From the NCBI RefSeq assembly GCF_905475465.1, contig NC_062238.1, forward strand, positions 3,328,501 through 3,392,500: a stretch of 64,000 nt of DNA, written 5' to 3'. Source of the DNA: Pieris napi. Taxonomy: Eukaryota > Arthropoda > Insecta > Lepidoptera > Pieridae. The translations under genes and the position numbers were made by a program. Every line of letters starts with the position of its first letter. The stretch's first letter is position 1. This document shows positions 36,001 to 47,200 of the stretch, piece by piece. The notes below the pieces were generated by a model. It had not been told where the DNA came from. It made no database searches and saw nothing but the letters and a program-made list of their open reading frames with translations.

Positions 36001-39000
36001 TTAGAGGGAAGATAATAACATTATTACAGTTTATTTCAATGACGAAATCACGGGTTATACGGAAAAGTCCTTGTAAAAAAAAATTAGCATTTTGTACAGG
36101 ACAAACACTTTTGTTAACGGCTGTACCAAGGCAAAAAAATTAGAAACCTCGTCCTATCAATTTGACAAATAGACAAAGGCGCTACATACAATACTTAAAC
36201 ATGTTCGATTCGTCGTGGCTTATTTCTCTTAGTTATGCTAATAAATTCTGTTCAAAATAATGTGTCTTTGTGTTTGTCTCCTACGCCCTTTTTAATTACG
36301 TACAAAAGTTTATGACCAAATAGTAAGACAAATTGTATAAAAATCAAAAGAATTCTGGCTTTAAAAAGGTTATAAGAGTTAAGTGAACAATCAAAAAGTT
36401 TTCGCGCCTAAACGCCGATTATGACGTCATTAAATCTGTCATCGTGCAGAAATCAAATGCCGTTCAAGAATCTGTCAAAACCATAAGCAAATCAAACAAT
36501 TTTTTTTAAGATTGTTTAAGGTTGTTTATGGCCTTAAAAACTTCAAAATTTACCAAACAATTATTAAGCATTATTTAATTTAGATTAAAGAAAATTAAAT
36601 AAAGAATTCCAAATCCCAATGTACACCGTTCGTTTGTTAATAGAAAAAAAATTGAGACCGTCAAAAGAAGTTTATAAATGTGTAACTTACCTTAGGGTGT
36701 AATGTATTATTTTCTGTTAAGCCCCGTACTTGTAAGCTTTCTGCAGTCTTTAGGAACATCGGTAGCATATTTTGGCCAACATTTACCTCTCCCTGGAACA
36801 AAACAAAATATTAACTTACAAATAAGAAACTTATTTGTAAACTAATTAAATTTCATACAGATTCGTCATTTATAGTACAATCTAAATAAATGCATTGAAC
36901 AAATTTAAAAATGAAGAAATTGAATTGTAATCGATTTATTTATATACGAAGAACTAACAGAAAGCCCATATAATTACTATTATACATAGCTGAAAGTTGA
37001 ATGAAACTTTGTAATTATAAGTAGAAACAGTTACCTTGTACATGAAGTCCAGTAATGACTTTATTTCTGAGAATTTCACATCTTTTAGGAATATAATTGG
37101 ATGCGGATGTGAGTTTTGCATGAATATACTTTCGAAATAGGGGGAGCATGCTGAGAGTATCGTCTGGTGTGCCTAGAACAAAATTGGAACATATTAATAC
37201 TAGTACCTAAAAATATTGTCTCAAATGAAACAGAAACGAATTAAATCATAAAATAAATGATGATCAGTTAGTTAAAAAAATCGGTGAAGACGTAGATCTT
37301 CCGCTGTAGTCAGCATAAATATTAATACTCTGTGATACAAATTGGATATCACTTAATTTTACATGATACAGTTTTCGATTCCCGTCGAAACAATAATAGT
37401 ATAATTGAATAGAAGTAGGATTTTTTCACATGCTTATCGGTCGGTTACGGAACGAGACCATTGCCAACGATCATTGCCAGTAATCAAGTCATTATTGTTG
37501 CTTTAAAACCTTAAATTGTACTAGGACCTATGTCTCCATTAATTATAATTGGTTTCCGTAAAGCTGCGCATGCGCAAGCACAAACGCTAGCTTCCTACCT
37601 ACCTAGAGATCCGGAAAGCAATAAATTATTATTATATTTACTCGTTTTAGAACATGCTTAAAAATTTAAGATTTCTTTGTTTTATTCCTCAATAGTGTAT
37701 ATAATTGATTAAAATTATAGTATATCACCACATCGACGAGTTCCGTGAAGTGTTTAATATTATGTATTTAATCCTTGTTTTGAAAGTTTTTAAATATGTG
37801 GAAACAAATATCTCCAATGCGGCCTTAATACATCCTAAATTTTGATTAAGTATGAAGTTATTTCTAGCATACAGAAATAGTATATATTATAATTATTATA
37901 ATTGTAAGCTACAGCTACAAAATAAAAAATACTTTTTTATTATTTATCTTTTAATATTATGTGACTAAACCTACCAGAATAATACTACCTTACCAAATGA
38001 CTTACTTCTATTATAGGTACGTTTATAATAGTATTTTAAGTTGATAAATGAAGCCTTAAAAATGATTAGTTTATAAAAAATTTTGGATGTCAATCTCTGG
38101 CAGTGTTAAAATGTTTTTTTTCACTATTTAGGAAAATGTTACCAGTTTATATACTTAAAATCATTTAAATTTTGGAATCAGCCTCGGCCAATTGTCAGTA
38201 TATTAATACAGCATAAACAAACAAAAATTAAGACAAACTATGCATGAATATGAAGGTCTTTTCTGTTAAGAACATTATGGAGACCTTGTCTCTTAAAATA
38301 TTCCTTTTGCACACATTCATATTATAATTAGGTAAGTTTAGGAAGTATATTTAAATATACCTATTTCATTTTTTTTACAAAAAATTATTAATGAGGCATA
38401 GTATTTCAGCATACAATGAATGATAATCTAGAAACACTAAGTTTTGTCCTTGTCACTTGCACATCTATTATTCAAGGTTTTGTTATTTAAAATTGAATAC
38501 AAATAACCTTGGGTATAATGGGGCATGATATATTATTGCGTTATTCATTATGTTCTAAGACAAGTGGGTGATCATCCTTCAGTTTGCCAACCACAAATAA
38601 TTACTATTCAGCAGGAATCAAACCTAGGATTTGTATATGCCAAGTTTGTTAACCACTAAATCACAGAGGCTTCTTGAACTGCTTGTTTGAATTTTTTTTT
38701 AATGTATTCACTAGTAGTATCTTAATTTCCTCTCAAAAAGTATAACATTCTTGTACACAACATTACATGTTAAACTTAGTCATTTGTAAATATAGAAAAA
38801 GAAATGACTGCCAAGTGTCTTAGTTTACAGAGAAGGAAACAAAAATATTTTCTCAAATTATTTTCCTATTTATTAGGAAACTGCTTATTACAATCAAGCA
38901 TTTAGAAAATACATGTATCATACAGAGAAAGTTAAGACATGTTGCCTTCTAATTGGGGCTCAATTTATCTTAGATGACTTTACATCAATTTATAGCTCTA

Positions 39001-39757
39001 GACCCTAAAACTTGCCAAACATGTGGCATTAAAAATTAGAAAGTAAAAACATGCAAGTCTTTCGCAGACTCCTATAACTATTCACTGATGACCTACAAAA
39101 CAAATTGCATTTTATTAGCATAAACTTTCCTTATAAATGAGTTTAAGAAATGATCTTACATATCATTCATGAAAAATTTTATCTGCCAGGAAGCTAGTAG
39201 TTTTGATGTGGTAGCTAGAATACAATCTTGTAAGAATAACCTTGTACAATTAGCAAATATTTAAATCTACAACGTAGTCTGCCTTGACTGGAATTTCGGT
39301 GATTTCTTTATTTTGATACTTTATTGCAAAATTGTTACTATACAATCAAATATATTAGAAGTAAATAAAAAATGTTTATTACAAAAGCAGTCATGAAAAT
39401 ATTTTATCTTATTCTTTATTTAATAAGTAGTAGTAAAAATATGTTAACAACATTAATCAATGTTTGTTTACTATTGAATGCAATTTGTTATGACATAATG
39501 ATTGTAAACAAATGACATATTATAACAGTATTTCAATTATCTACTAATTGATTAATATAATTTTAAACTATTGTAGCCAAGAAGTTTAGGATTAGTGTAA
39601 CAAAATATGTTTTTATAGATTAGAATATTACCTTGACTGTTTCACCATCACATGCCAGTGTGACATCACATAGTGCTTCTCTCTGTAAAAGGCTTGCTAG
39701 GACATCAGTGAGGTTGTTTGGGTGATTGTTCCAGCGCAAACAAAATTGCTGGTCCAT
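23783..39757 (-). CDS. fru: Fruitless ortholog: BTB-zinc-finger transcription factor with three alternative C-termini
   Basis: Common exons (minus strand): 39757-39632, 37172-37035, 36792-36691, 32666-32454, 31172-30987, 30408-30291 (883 nt, ending phase 1). Three terminal exons fit this phase: 29276-28960, 27672-27365, 24024-23783; predicted proteins 399, 396 and 374 residues. The BTB domain covers residues 1 to about 115 (MDQQFCLRWNNHPNNLTDVL … GEVNVGQNMLPMFLKTAESL … VRGLTENN) and matches fruitless rather than lola or tramtrack. The connector keeps the KRRRKNS basic motif, a VKQEPDS segment and DQTDTIDG, all recognisable from Drosophila Fru. Known role: nuclear BTB dimer regulating neural and sexual-behaviour genes in Drosophila; the isoform is set by which zinc-finger exon is used. 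The sex-specific first exon of P1 transcripts is not identified. The ATG at 39757 is chosen because it starts the canonical MDQQFCLRW. Confidence 0.95.
26880..27364 (-). other. Probable 3' UTR of fru terminal exon 2, partly CpG-rich
   Basis: Two CpG-rich patches (26899-26950 and 27110-27360) follow the stop. No AATAAA is seen on the minus strand within several hundred bases, so the UTR end is unknown. Below about 26880 down to 24025 the DNA is ordinary AT-rich intron or intergenic sequence with nothing I can name. Confidence 0.45.
27365..27672 (-). CDS. fru: fru alternative terminal exon 2 (C2H2 pair, GC-rich)
   Basis: The acceptor GGCTGGTTGCAG precedes 27672 and the stop TGA is at 27367-27365. 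Phase 1 start (G|GC). 101 further residues: SKGWHMRLTFERVAGALNLH, then CKLC-x9-H-x3-H (GKVVTHIRNHYHVH) and CPLC-x12-H-x4-H (ATYTRSDNLRTHCKFKH), then a Pro/Ala tail ending EGSFD. Nearly every codon ends in G or C, in sharp contrast to the terminal exons on either side. Confidence 0.92.
28713..28718 (-). terminator. Candidate poly(A) signal for fru terminal exon 1
   Basis: AATAAA on the minus strand about 240 nt after the stop at 28960. The position is reasonable for a short 3' UTR, but unproven. Confidence 0.4.
28960..29276 (-). CDS. fru: fru alternative terminal exon 1 (C2H2 pair)
   Basis: The acceptor ATATCTTGCAG precedes 29276 and the stop TGA is at 28962-28960. Phase 1 start (G|GT). 104 further residues: ESYGDENYKPRDAFAQNATN, then two fingers, CKVC-x9-H-x3-H (GKRVTNIKKHMKSH) and CPLC-x12-H-x4-H (ILTRADNLKRHLRMKH). 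AT-rich codon use like the introns. Which Drosophila isoform letter it equals is not assigned. Confidence 0.9.
30291..30408 (-). CDS. fru: fru connector exon 3 (last common exon, phase 1)
   Basis: The acceptor AAAACATTCCAG precedes 30408 and the donor G|GTAAGT follows 30291. 39 codons plus one base: TMERINEMAMVLTPHQLANE … PHPDQTDTID(G). DQTDxIDG is also found in Drosophila Fru just before the zinc-finger choice. If the donor were skipped, translation would add about 20 residues and stop at 30235, giving a protein without fingers. Confidence 0.9.
30987..31172 (-). CDS. fru: fru connector exon 2 (VKQEPDS motif)
   Basis: The acceptor TGTGTCAAG precedes 31172 and the donor CCG|GTAAGA follows 30987. 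62 codons, phase 0: GQVKNSKGSTGSGSEPSTPP … HTPLVKQEPDSPYHHTMHPP … QTHLP. VKQE fits the sumoylation consensus (hydrophobic-K-x-E); Drosophila Fru has a similar IKQE. The acceptor choice is inferred from phase and the pyrimidine tract. Confidence 0.87.
32454..32666 (-). CDS. fru: fru connector exon 1 (basic KRRRK motif)
   Basis: The acceptor ATATTTATAG precedes 32666 and the donor GAA|GTAAGT follows 32454. 71 codons, phase 0, Pro/Ala-rich (TEERSTPSVSAENLSSRGDF … APLTPLGAPQPALHAPHAEK) then RRRKNSTVPREDIDLSYRPY. KRRRKNS is also present in Drosophila Fru and looks like a nuclear localisation signal. The central part is markedly GC-rich compared with the surrounding introns. Confidence 0.9.
32667..36690 (-). 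other. 4-kb fru intron between BTB and connector
   Basis: AT-rich; I see no exon or repeat I can name. A poly(A) run lies at 34962-34975 on the + strand. Short open frames here lack conserved motifs. Confidence 0.6.
36691..36792 (-). CDS. fru: fru exon, end of BTB domain
   Basis: The acceptor TTTTGTTCCAG precedes 36792 and the donor AAG|GTAAGT follows 36691. 34 codons, phase 0: GEVNVGQNMLPMFLKTAESL, then QVRGLTENNTLHPK. Only a 242-bp intron separates it from the previous exon. Confidence 0.95.
37035..37172 (-). CDS. fru: fru exon, middle of BTB domain
   Basis: The acceptor TGTTCTAG precedes 37172 and the donor AAG|GTAACT follows 37035. 46 codons, phase 0 at both ends: AHQTILSACSPYFESIFMQN, then SHPHPIIFLKDVKFSE up to LLDFMYK. 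Confidence 0.95.
37173..39631 (-). other. fru intron after the first BTB exon
   Basis: 2.46 kb, AT-rich. The only recognisable feature is a tRNA-derived repeat head on the minus strand near 38608-38672. Confidence 0.7.
38608..38672 (-). repeat. tRNA-derived SINE head or tRNA pseudogene
   Basis: The minus strand reads GCCTCTGTGATTTAGTGGTT, with a following AACAAACTTGGC, then a B-box-like GGTTTGATTCC. A and B box spacing is tRNA-like, but the stems do not pair well, so it is a SINE head or dead tRNA. It belongs to a different family from the 17000 SINE. Confidence 0.55.
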
Positions 39758-39783
39758 TGTTGGTGCTAATGTCAGTGACCGTG
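39632..39783 (-). CDS. fru: fru exon with start codon, first third of BTB domain
   Basis: The acceptor TTTTTTGCAG precedes 39783, then 26 nt of 5' UTR, ATG at 39757-39755, 42 codons, and the donor AAG|GTAATA. An acceptor before the ATG means at least one leader exon lies upstream. The frame stays open through the 26 nt back to the acceptor, so an N-terminal extension from an upstream exon is formally possible, as happens in Drosophila male-specific Fru. Confidence 0.93.
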
Positions 39784-40059
39784 CTGCAAAAAATGTATAT
39801 ATTAGCAACTAAACATTACTCTCATCTGATACACCAATCGCAAATGCCAAAATTAAGTAGAGCCCCAAACCTTCACAGAACTGAAGCCAGCTAGCTGTTA
39901 GATATGTTACGAGATCTAAATAACTAGGCACGTACCTATGTTGGTTATCAAATTTGCACTGTAGTCATTAAGCAAAAATTGGCGGCCATAGGGCCTAGAT
40001 AGTGGAGCGAGAGATAAGTGACATCAGCGGCTCGAATTAATAGGGGCCGCGGGCAGCGA

Positions 40060-40750
40060 ACTTACTGTACTCCACATTGACAGTTAGACCGCCGAGCGCC
40101 GACACATATCTACTTGTTGCATGCACTAACCGAGACCCATACATTATGTAATTTAGCTTCCAATGCTGGCTGCGGGGCCACCGACCCTACAGGACGCTAA
40201 AACCTCTAGCTGTCTATAAAACGAGTTTACGAAAGTAGTAGTACCATTAGCCAAAAAAATCGCAACATGCTGACACCGTTATTTTCGCCAAGCTGGATGG
40301 GCCAATTGATAACTTTGAAGCTGGTTTCAGAAATTCCTCGAAGCACCACTAATAATATTGTCACTAAACACTCCGCGTGCCTGAAAATTGATGACGGAAG
40401 GACGAACGGGACTTCTGATCGCGTAGTTGTGTCAACTTTTGACTATTAGTAGCGCCATTTGTCGATCCCGTATCTTAGATCTTAAAAATATGAACAAACA
40501 GCAACGAAAATTTTTATAACACACAATTAATGCACTAACACGAGTCGAAAACAACTGCTAAACACACTAAGTCAATATTTCCTAACTCACCATTTGCAAA
40601 AATTTTGCCATCACAAACGCCACCCGACCCCTACCTTGCACTGTCTTTTTGACCACACACACATCTCGATTTCCGTGTTCACTCACGGCACCTCACGGCC
40701 TTCGGAATATCTTTCACATCATAATCGGCCACTATTCGCAAAGCGAACTT
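40060..40750 (-). promoter_or_regulatory. Probable fru 5' region with candidate leader-exon donors
   Basis: On the minus strand two good donors occur: ATG|GTGAGT (exon side ends at 40591) and ACA|GTAAGT (exon side ends at 40066). Both could splice to the acceptor at 39784. The DNA around 40590-40740 has more CpG than its surroundings. The start sites themselves cannot be read. Any of these could be the first non-coding exon of the common (non-sex-specific) fru transcripts. Confidence 0.4.
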
Positions 40751-41196
40751 CATACGTAACTATGACGCGGTAAATTTAAATTTTGCACAAATTTTAAACA
40801 ATTTAATTAATGGCATAAAACTTAACTATATCTTTATTAGTAGGTATTTAGAATTTTTAATCAACTATTTGATGAAAGTCGTGTGCTACAGGATATTTGC
40901 AACGTGTGAATGCGTTTACCTTGACGATAGCCGACAGATTAAAATATAGGTTATGTTTGATGTGCATAAAATCAAAACAAATTTGACACTAAAGATCTGA
41001 ATATGTTGTAAAAATATTAGTTTCTGATTAGTAACATTAAAATGAATCACACTAAACTTACATTAAAAAACATTTAAATTACGTATTAAAACAATTTATT
41101 ATAGGTTAGATTGCCTAGTGTTGTGGCCTTGACATTTTTGTTATCGCGAAAGATTTGCACATCTCTCGAGTTGATCCGATCTAGTTGTTAGTACTC

Positions 41197-41287
41197 AACG
41201 CCATCTATACGCAACAAGACTAAATGTTTCTAGTACACAGACTACATACTTTTGTTTTATTTTTGGACAGTTTAGATAGATGGCGCC
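41197..41287. promoter_or_regulatory. Divergent pair of CTCF-like motifs
   Basis: AGATGGCGTT on the minus strand (41206-41197) and AGATGGCGCC on the + strand (41278-41287). The insect CTCF consensus is close to AGRTGGCGC. The pair lies about 1.5 kb upstream of the fru start-codon exon. The motif is short, so binding is only a suggestion. Confidence 0.35.
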
Positions 41288-41299
41288 TCATGTACGGAG

Positions 41300-44200
41300 A
41301 ATCTTCAAAGTATTAATTACCATTTTTATATTTTATTTATAAATTTGCCTACTTTAAAAAGTAATTTGTGTTAATTTATTATGGTTTATTGTAAACAATA
41401 TGTTTTTTATAAAACATGATACCATCATTAAGCAAACTTTTATTACTTTTGTAAATATTTGTTTCATCGTATAATAAAAAAATAAACAAGTAACGGGCAC
41501 TTTAAGACATTTCTTTAAATTGACTAGATTTAGAATTTTTCATAAGTTTTCGATGAAATTATAGGTAAAATTAAATAATAATTTCGGCGGCTGTTTGGAC
41601 ATAGAAACCAGATTGGTGACCTCATAATTACGGGGCAATGAACTAGGCAATAAATCAGCATCTGGCCTTCTAGTCCTTTATAGAATCCGAAAACAAGCAA
41701 CTAATCAATAGGTACGTACTACTTTTTTTTGCCGCGTAAGTGAAATACGATTATTTACACAAACATGTGTTATAAGCCACATTCGTTTAATAATGTACCG
41801 TTGCTAAATTAGATACCACTTTCATCTTATAAAGAAATTGTAGAGATTTTTATCGCTTAAATGCAATAAGTTCATCAAGGGAATGAGAGTGGTGTATCGT
41901 GTCACTCGGTAATGTAATGCAGTGCAAATGAGTCAATCTCGACGGGCCGGGTCGGCACACACTGCTATTAGGAAATCGATTCGTTCTCAACCCCATCGAC
42001 ATCTAGCCTCAACGATTTCGATTGTCCCCGTAATGGGCAATGTTCATTTAATCAATTATTAAATTCCCTTTGTGGTTGATACGTTCCTAATTCAAATACG
42101 AATAGACAATATGCACACAATTCTGTCATGACATTATCTGCATGTATTATCTGTGATACCTGCAATCTAATAATGACGTGAGAGGAAAGTCGTTTCGATG
42201 CACTTAGTTTTCCAATCTAAACAATAGGAATTCAACGGGTGCTCGGCCCGCGGGACACCAATCTATCTCTATGTAAATTATGCTGGAAATATGCGACTTG
42301 CGTTCATCACGACTCCAGGGCACGCGGTGACAGAATGTTTCAAATTAAAAGGTTTTTGACTTCAACTTAGATTGCAAGGTCGTATGGATAATCAGCTTAG
42401 TAACAGTAACTGACGAAAACTACACCTATGTATAGAAGGAAGTTCCTTTCCAAAAAGACAAAGAGAAAGAAGAGCAAGAGAATTAAAAACTATTTACGGC
42501 CAAGAAATGTTAGAACCAGTAAAAATAAAATTATTATACTATTAACTTACCAATTTGGAGTTGAGATTAAGAAACATTCGCAAATGCAACGCAGGCGCAA
42601 CATAATTAAGTGGTTGGTCTTGGAAAGCGTATTTTGAAGTTTCATTTTCTTCATTCTTCCCGGGTCTTCACTCTTGAGTACTAAAGCTAGAAAATAAAAG
42701 ATACATTGCGCACAGCATACATTTAATAACATTTGTGTAGATTAAGATGTGTTCAAGTATTTTGTTATCTGTAGAAGTTATGAATGAAGAATATATTGTA
42801 TATGTTTAACTTTAATTGAAAACATGTCAAATTCAATATATTTCGAACTGTGTAAATGATAAAAAATAATACAAGCTACTTATTTAATCAAAATAATGTC
42901 TCCGTTATTTAACGTTATTTAACAAAGAGTAAAAATTAAATATATTACAAAAAATCTAAGTAGTAGGTCTATATTTTGTAGGAATGTGATAATATGTCCA
43001 TCGAATAATTCAATAACAATGATTATAACGGATGTCAAAAAGAAATATGATTATTATCTGTCGGCGCCAATTAAGAAAAATAATATTGTTTAATTAATTA
43101 GTAGAAACAGTATCACGACGTATTTAATATCAGCTGACCTGTTTCTTACGTCAGGTTCAAACTTTTTCTAAGCTCAAAACTCAGTACCATTAAATAAAAC
43201 CTATATCTAATACGAGTACCTTAATCAAGAGCGCGCATTAGGCTAGCAAAATTCATAGTTTCACCCGCGCGTCTCCCTTCGCCCACTCTAGTGACTAGTG
43301 AAACAAACGTATGCCTGAGTTCGCGTGAGATGAGAGGTGCTTTTTATTTGAATAACTCGTAAAATATACAGTATTTAAAAAATATGTTTTGGCTCAATAA
43401 TATTCGCCATAATTGAATAAAAACGAAATTAGGCAACAGTTAGAGGTGACTTTGTGTTTTTTTTTGTATCGGGGAATTCATATTGTATTGTGTTTTTAGT
43501 TAAAGTCATCTAATGAAATTATAGTGAAGGATCAATACAAATTTATTGTTTTTAGTTAAACCATCACATCTAGCCCACAATCAAATCTACGATTAGTGAA
43601 TTTGGTTCAGGTTAGGTTATTATTTATTCCCTAAACATAATGTATTTGACGATGAGCAATATTTGATTGCGGCTAAAGATTTATTTGAGATACGGTCGAC
43701 GGTACACGGTCTAAGCCTTGATTCACAGTCGAAAGCCGAGAACTAGTGCGGATTATGACGCCTATATGAAGTATTGAGACTGGCTGAAAGAAAACTGCAC
43801 TATATGTAAACTTGTAATTAAATTGTAAACCTTTTTCGGGATTTTTGAAGTCCGTTTTTCCGTTGTTTCTTTCTTGGTTTATATTTTCGTTCTGATTTAA
43901 TAATTAAAATACTTTGTATAAATAAGTATACTGTATTCCAATTACATTGCATTTACTATCACATGTCAAATTTTTAATTTATTAATTTCTCCGGTAATAA
44001 GGCACATTTTTTTTTTTTTTGTGATTAAACATTTTAGTCCAAGTATTCTCATTGGTTACGTAACTATTTCTCTATGAAATTAATATTACAAATGTGATGT
44101 AAGTGTATGTATAGTATGTGCAGCTGTGTCATGTGTAAAATATTTATTCGCATCGCAGTCTCCATTGAAACCTGAAAATAAACAAAACATTAATCATAAA

Positions 44201-47200
44201 GTCAATACCTAACAATTATTGTAATTGATAACTGCGTGTTAAACTACAATTTGTTGTTAGTACAAATAATGACGGGTCATAAAAAAATATTACATTTTAC
44301 ACGAAACCCGTATTTAAGCAAGTTTAAAAGATAACCTGCAATTATGGTCAATATTTAAATATAGAACCTTTTTGGATATTGACGCTGAATAAAGTTTTTT
44401 ATCAAATTACTATTTCATACGAGTCCTAACGTTGACGCCATGTTGTCTAATTTACGAATATGCAATTTAATTTTGAATTTACGATAAAGAAAATACAAAA
44501 CATTCCTTTTTTTTTCTCGTTGATACTAACAGACACGAGCGGTATTATTATAAAACGTTCCGAACCAAGCCTAAGTAATATATAAGTACATAATATATAT
44601 TATTTAACAAAACTAAGTAATATAAGTCAATATCTTTAGTATAGCGGTAGAAGTCTTTTTACAAAGTTTTTTTCTGAAATGGTACATATATTATTTTTGG
44701 TTAGAAACATATAGAACGTATTAAACACTTTAAAAAAGACAAATGAAACCGATAGGCGACTTTGTTTTCTACTATGTAAAGTTGAAGTTTACGAATTTGC
44801 GAACTAAAAAATAAAAGAATTCACACTAGTTATTATTTCATATAGTGTTTTAGTTTCCTGTGTAAAACAATAAGAGAATGCACTTCATAAGATCTCAAAA
44901 AATATTTACAGCTAAGACACAGGACGTAGAGTTTGCTGGCATGAATTTTTCATGGCGATAAGGAAGCCAATGAGCGCGTCACTGCGTCTAACACACGGAA
45001 TAGCAAAATCTTTTATTCTAAGCTTGAAGCCCTTAAACTTGTTGAAATACTTAAGAGTACTATTGCAAAGAAAATATGCTTACGCCTTATTATTGTCATA
45101 AGTTAATCTTTAATTGTAATTTGATACAAATTAAATATACCTACCTATTTATTTGTAAATATGAGACGTTACTGTTAGCCGTTGGTTTGATAATCTATGG
45201 ACATGGGATGCTCTATCGTCTATGCTATGCATTTCTGATTGCGTTTTGGCGGGAACGGGAATGAAGAGGCTCGAATGATGGACAAATAGTTTTTATGACT
45301 ACTTTATTTAACGAGTTGTAGAATTTTGCGTTTCTTCGCGCATCACTATGTTCTTATTTTTTTTTGCAGTGAGGCATTGTAAATGATTTATCAAGACTTT
45401 AAATCTTTGTATTGGTATTAGATAAAACAAGCACCGTTTAAAAATATTGCATTTTCTTAACCCTCATTTTTAACAGGATTTTTCAATAATAAAATGAGGT
45501 AAAGTTGATTACTGTGTTAACTTTTGTAATTGCTAACTCGTTAAAAGAAATAAAGGGGTAGGTGCAGCATTCAAATTGGCTTATTTAAATTAGATACTAG
45601 GGTTGAGAGTTTAAGACAAAACCTATTGCGCTTCTGAAACGCACTTGAAAGTTGAAACGACGGACAGATTTATACTTTAAAAAACTACATAAATATGGTA
45701 AATTGACACATATAATAAAGAAATTTTTTTTCAAGAACAATTTGCAGTTTTGATGGGCGAATATAAGGTATTCACGTTGAACTTAAGTTCTTTACTATAA
45801 AAAAATTGACAACTATATTTCTTTAACAGTATTATACCTACTCATTGTCCCTTCTATCATATTTGGTAAAATCTTTGTGTTACTTATCTCTTCTATTTTT
45901 ATTTTTACCTGATATATGATGGAAAGTATTTATTAATATAAACGCACTAATAAGTTTTTGGACTAAGACACGTTTCCTAAGGTATACCTTATCCGTACAA
46001 GATCTTAAATGCGATTATAGAAAGAAAAATCCAGTCAGAACTCGAAAGCGTGACCATAGGGTTGAGAATCGCACGCCTAAGCCATACTTGGTGCGAAGCA
46101 AAAAGACCAAAGTCCGAAATCAACTGGTCTCAGTGGTTATTCAAAGCGGTAACCGGTACGTACTTTGTACGTTTACTCGACTCTTAATTTACAAATTAAA
46201 TTTACACTATGTAGAATTGAAAGCAATTAAGGCTTTATGTAACCAAGGTTTAAAGTTAGTTAAAAGAGCCTGCTAAGCTAAGGCGGCTCGACGGCCTGCT
46301 TTTAAAGAAATTCACTGACATAATTTAAAAATGTATTTTGCTCGTTTTAATAAAAGACCTAGGGTATAGTAAAACATCTCAGTGTAAATTCAAAAGACTA
46401 CGAACAAATTTTACACTTTTAGTTACCATTTTTCGGCTACAGAAATTAGTGGGCGACTTTGTCTGACAAAGCTTTAAAACTGACATAAGATTTTGTATCG
46501 TATTGTTGTTATAATTTCATTAAAATTGTACAGTGTTGGGCACTGCGAAGTTTACTTTGAAAGTTTTACGTAAATTTGATAAGAGCGCGTTCAATGCAAT
46601 CTTTCAAATTTTTATGATATTTTGTTTGATTATAATTATAATAGGTATATTAGAATAATATACATTAATGTGTTCATTTCAAATCCTTTTTTAGGGAATA
46701 ACCATTATTAATATCTTATCATATAATTAAAAGAGCGTATAGTTAATTAATATTAATTATTTACATTTAATCTGCTTTAAAAATCGCGCATTTTGTCTGA
46801 TGACGTCACCAAAGCAAAAATTATAAAACTACATCCTCAAGATTATTTTATTATTACTTTTAATTCTCGTTATTACAAATATTACTTTGTATTACGAGGT
46901 AATTTACAATCCACAATTTTTTTGCATTTTTATATAGATTTTGTTTTGACTGTTCTTCAGTCGCGCTGGTGGCGCTGCACTACTTCCTCCACTCTCCCCT
47001 GTCTTTGGCAAGCTTCTGCGCCTAGGTGATGGCAAGACCTGAATGGGCCTTTACTTGATCGGTCCAGCAAGTAAGTGATCGGTTTCGAGGTCTGGTGCCC
47101 TCCACTCCGCATGTCACGATAAGTTTTTCTAAATGTCAAAAAAACAATCCAGGATGCCGACTATCCAATGGTAACGACGTGTCGTAACACGATTTTTATC

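Noticed and set aside
40267..40449. 60-codon + strand ORF as a divergent gene next to fru
   Set aside because: No motif, weak context and no splice partner; probably chance in the GC-richer promoter region.
42428..42637. Lys/Arg-rich 69-codon + strand ORF
   Set aside because: Low-complexity AT-rich composition with no known domain; overlaps the candidate minus-strand exon.
44080..44175. Minus-strand acceptor followed by an ATG frame (METAMRIN…)
   Set aside because: No usable donor nearby and an AATAAA within about 30 nt of the acceptor; not convincing as an exon.
46960..47190. GC-richer segment with short ORFs
   Set aside because: No domain, terminal repeat or second copy in the window; possibly a repeat but not assignable.
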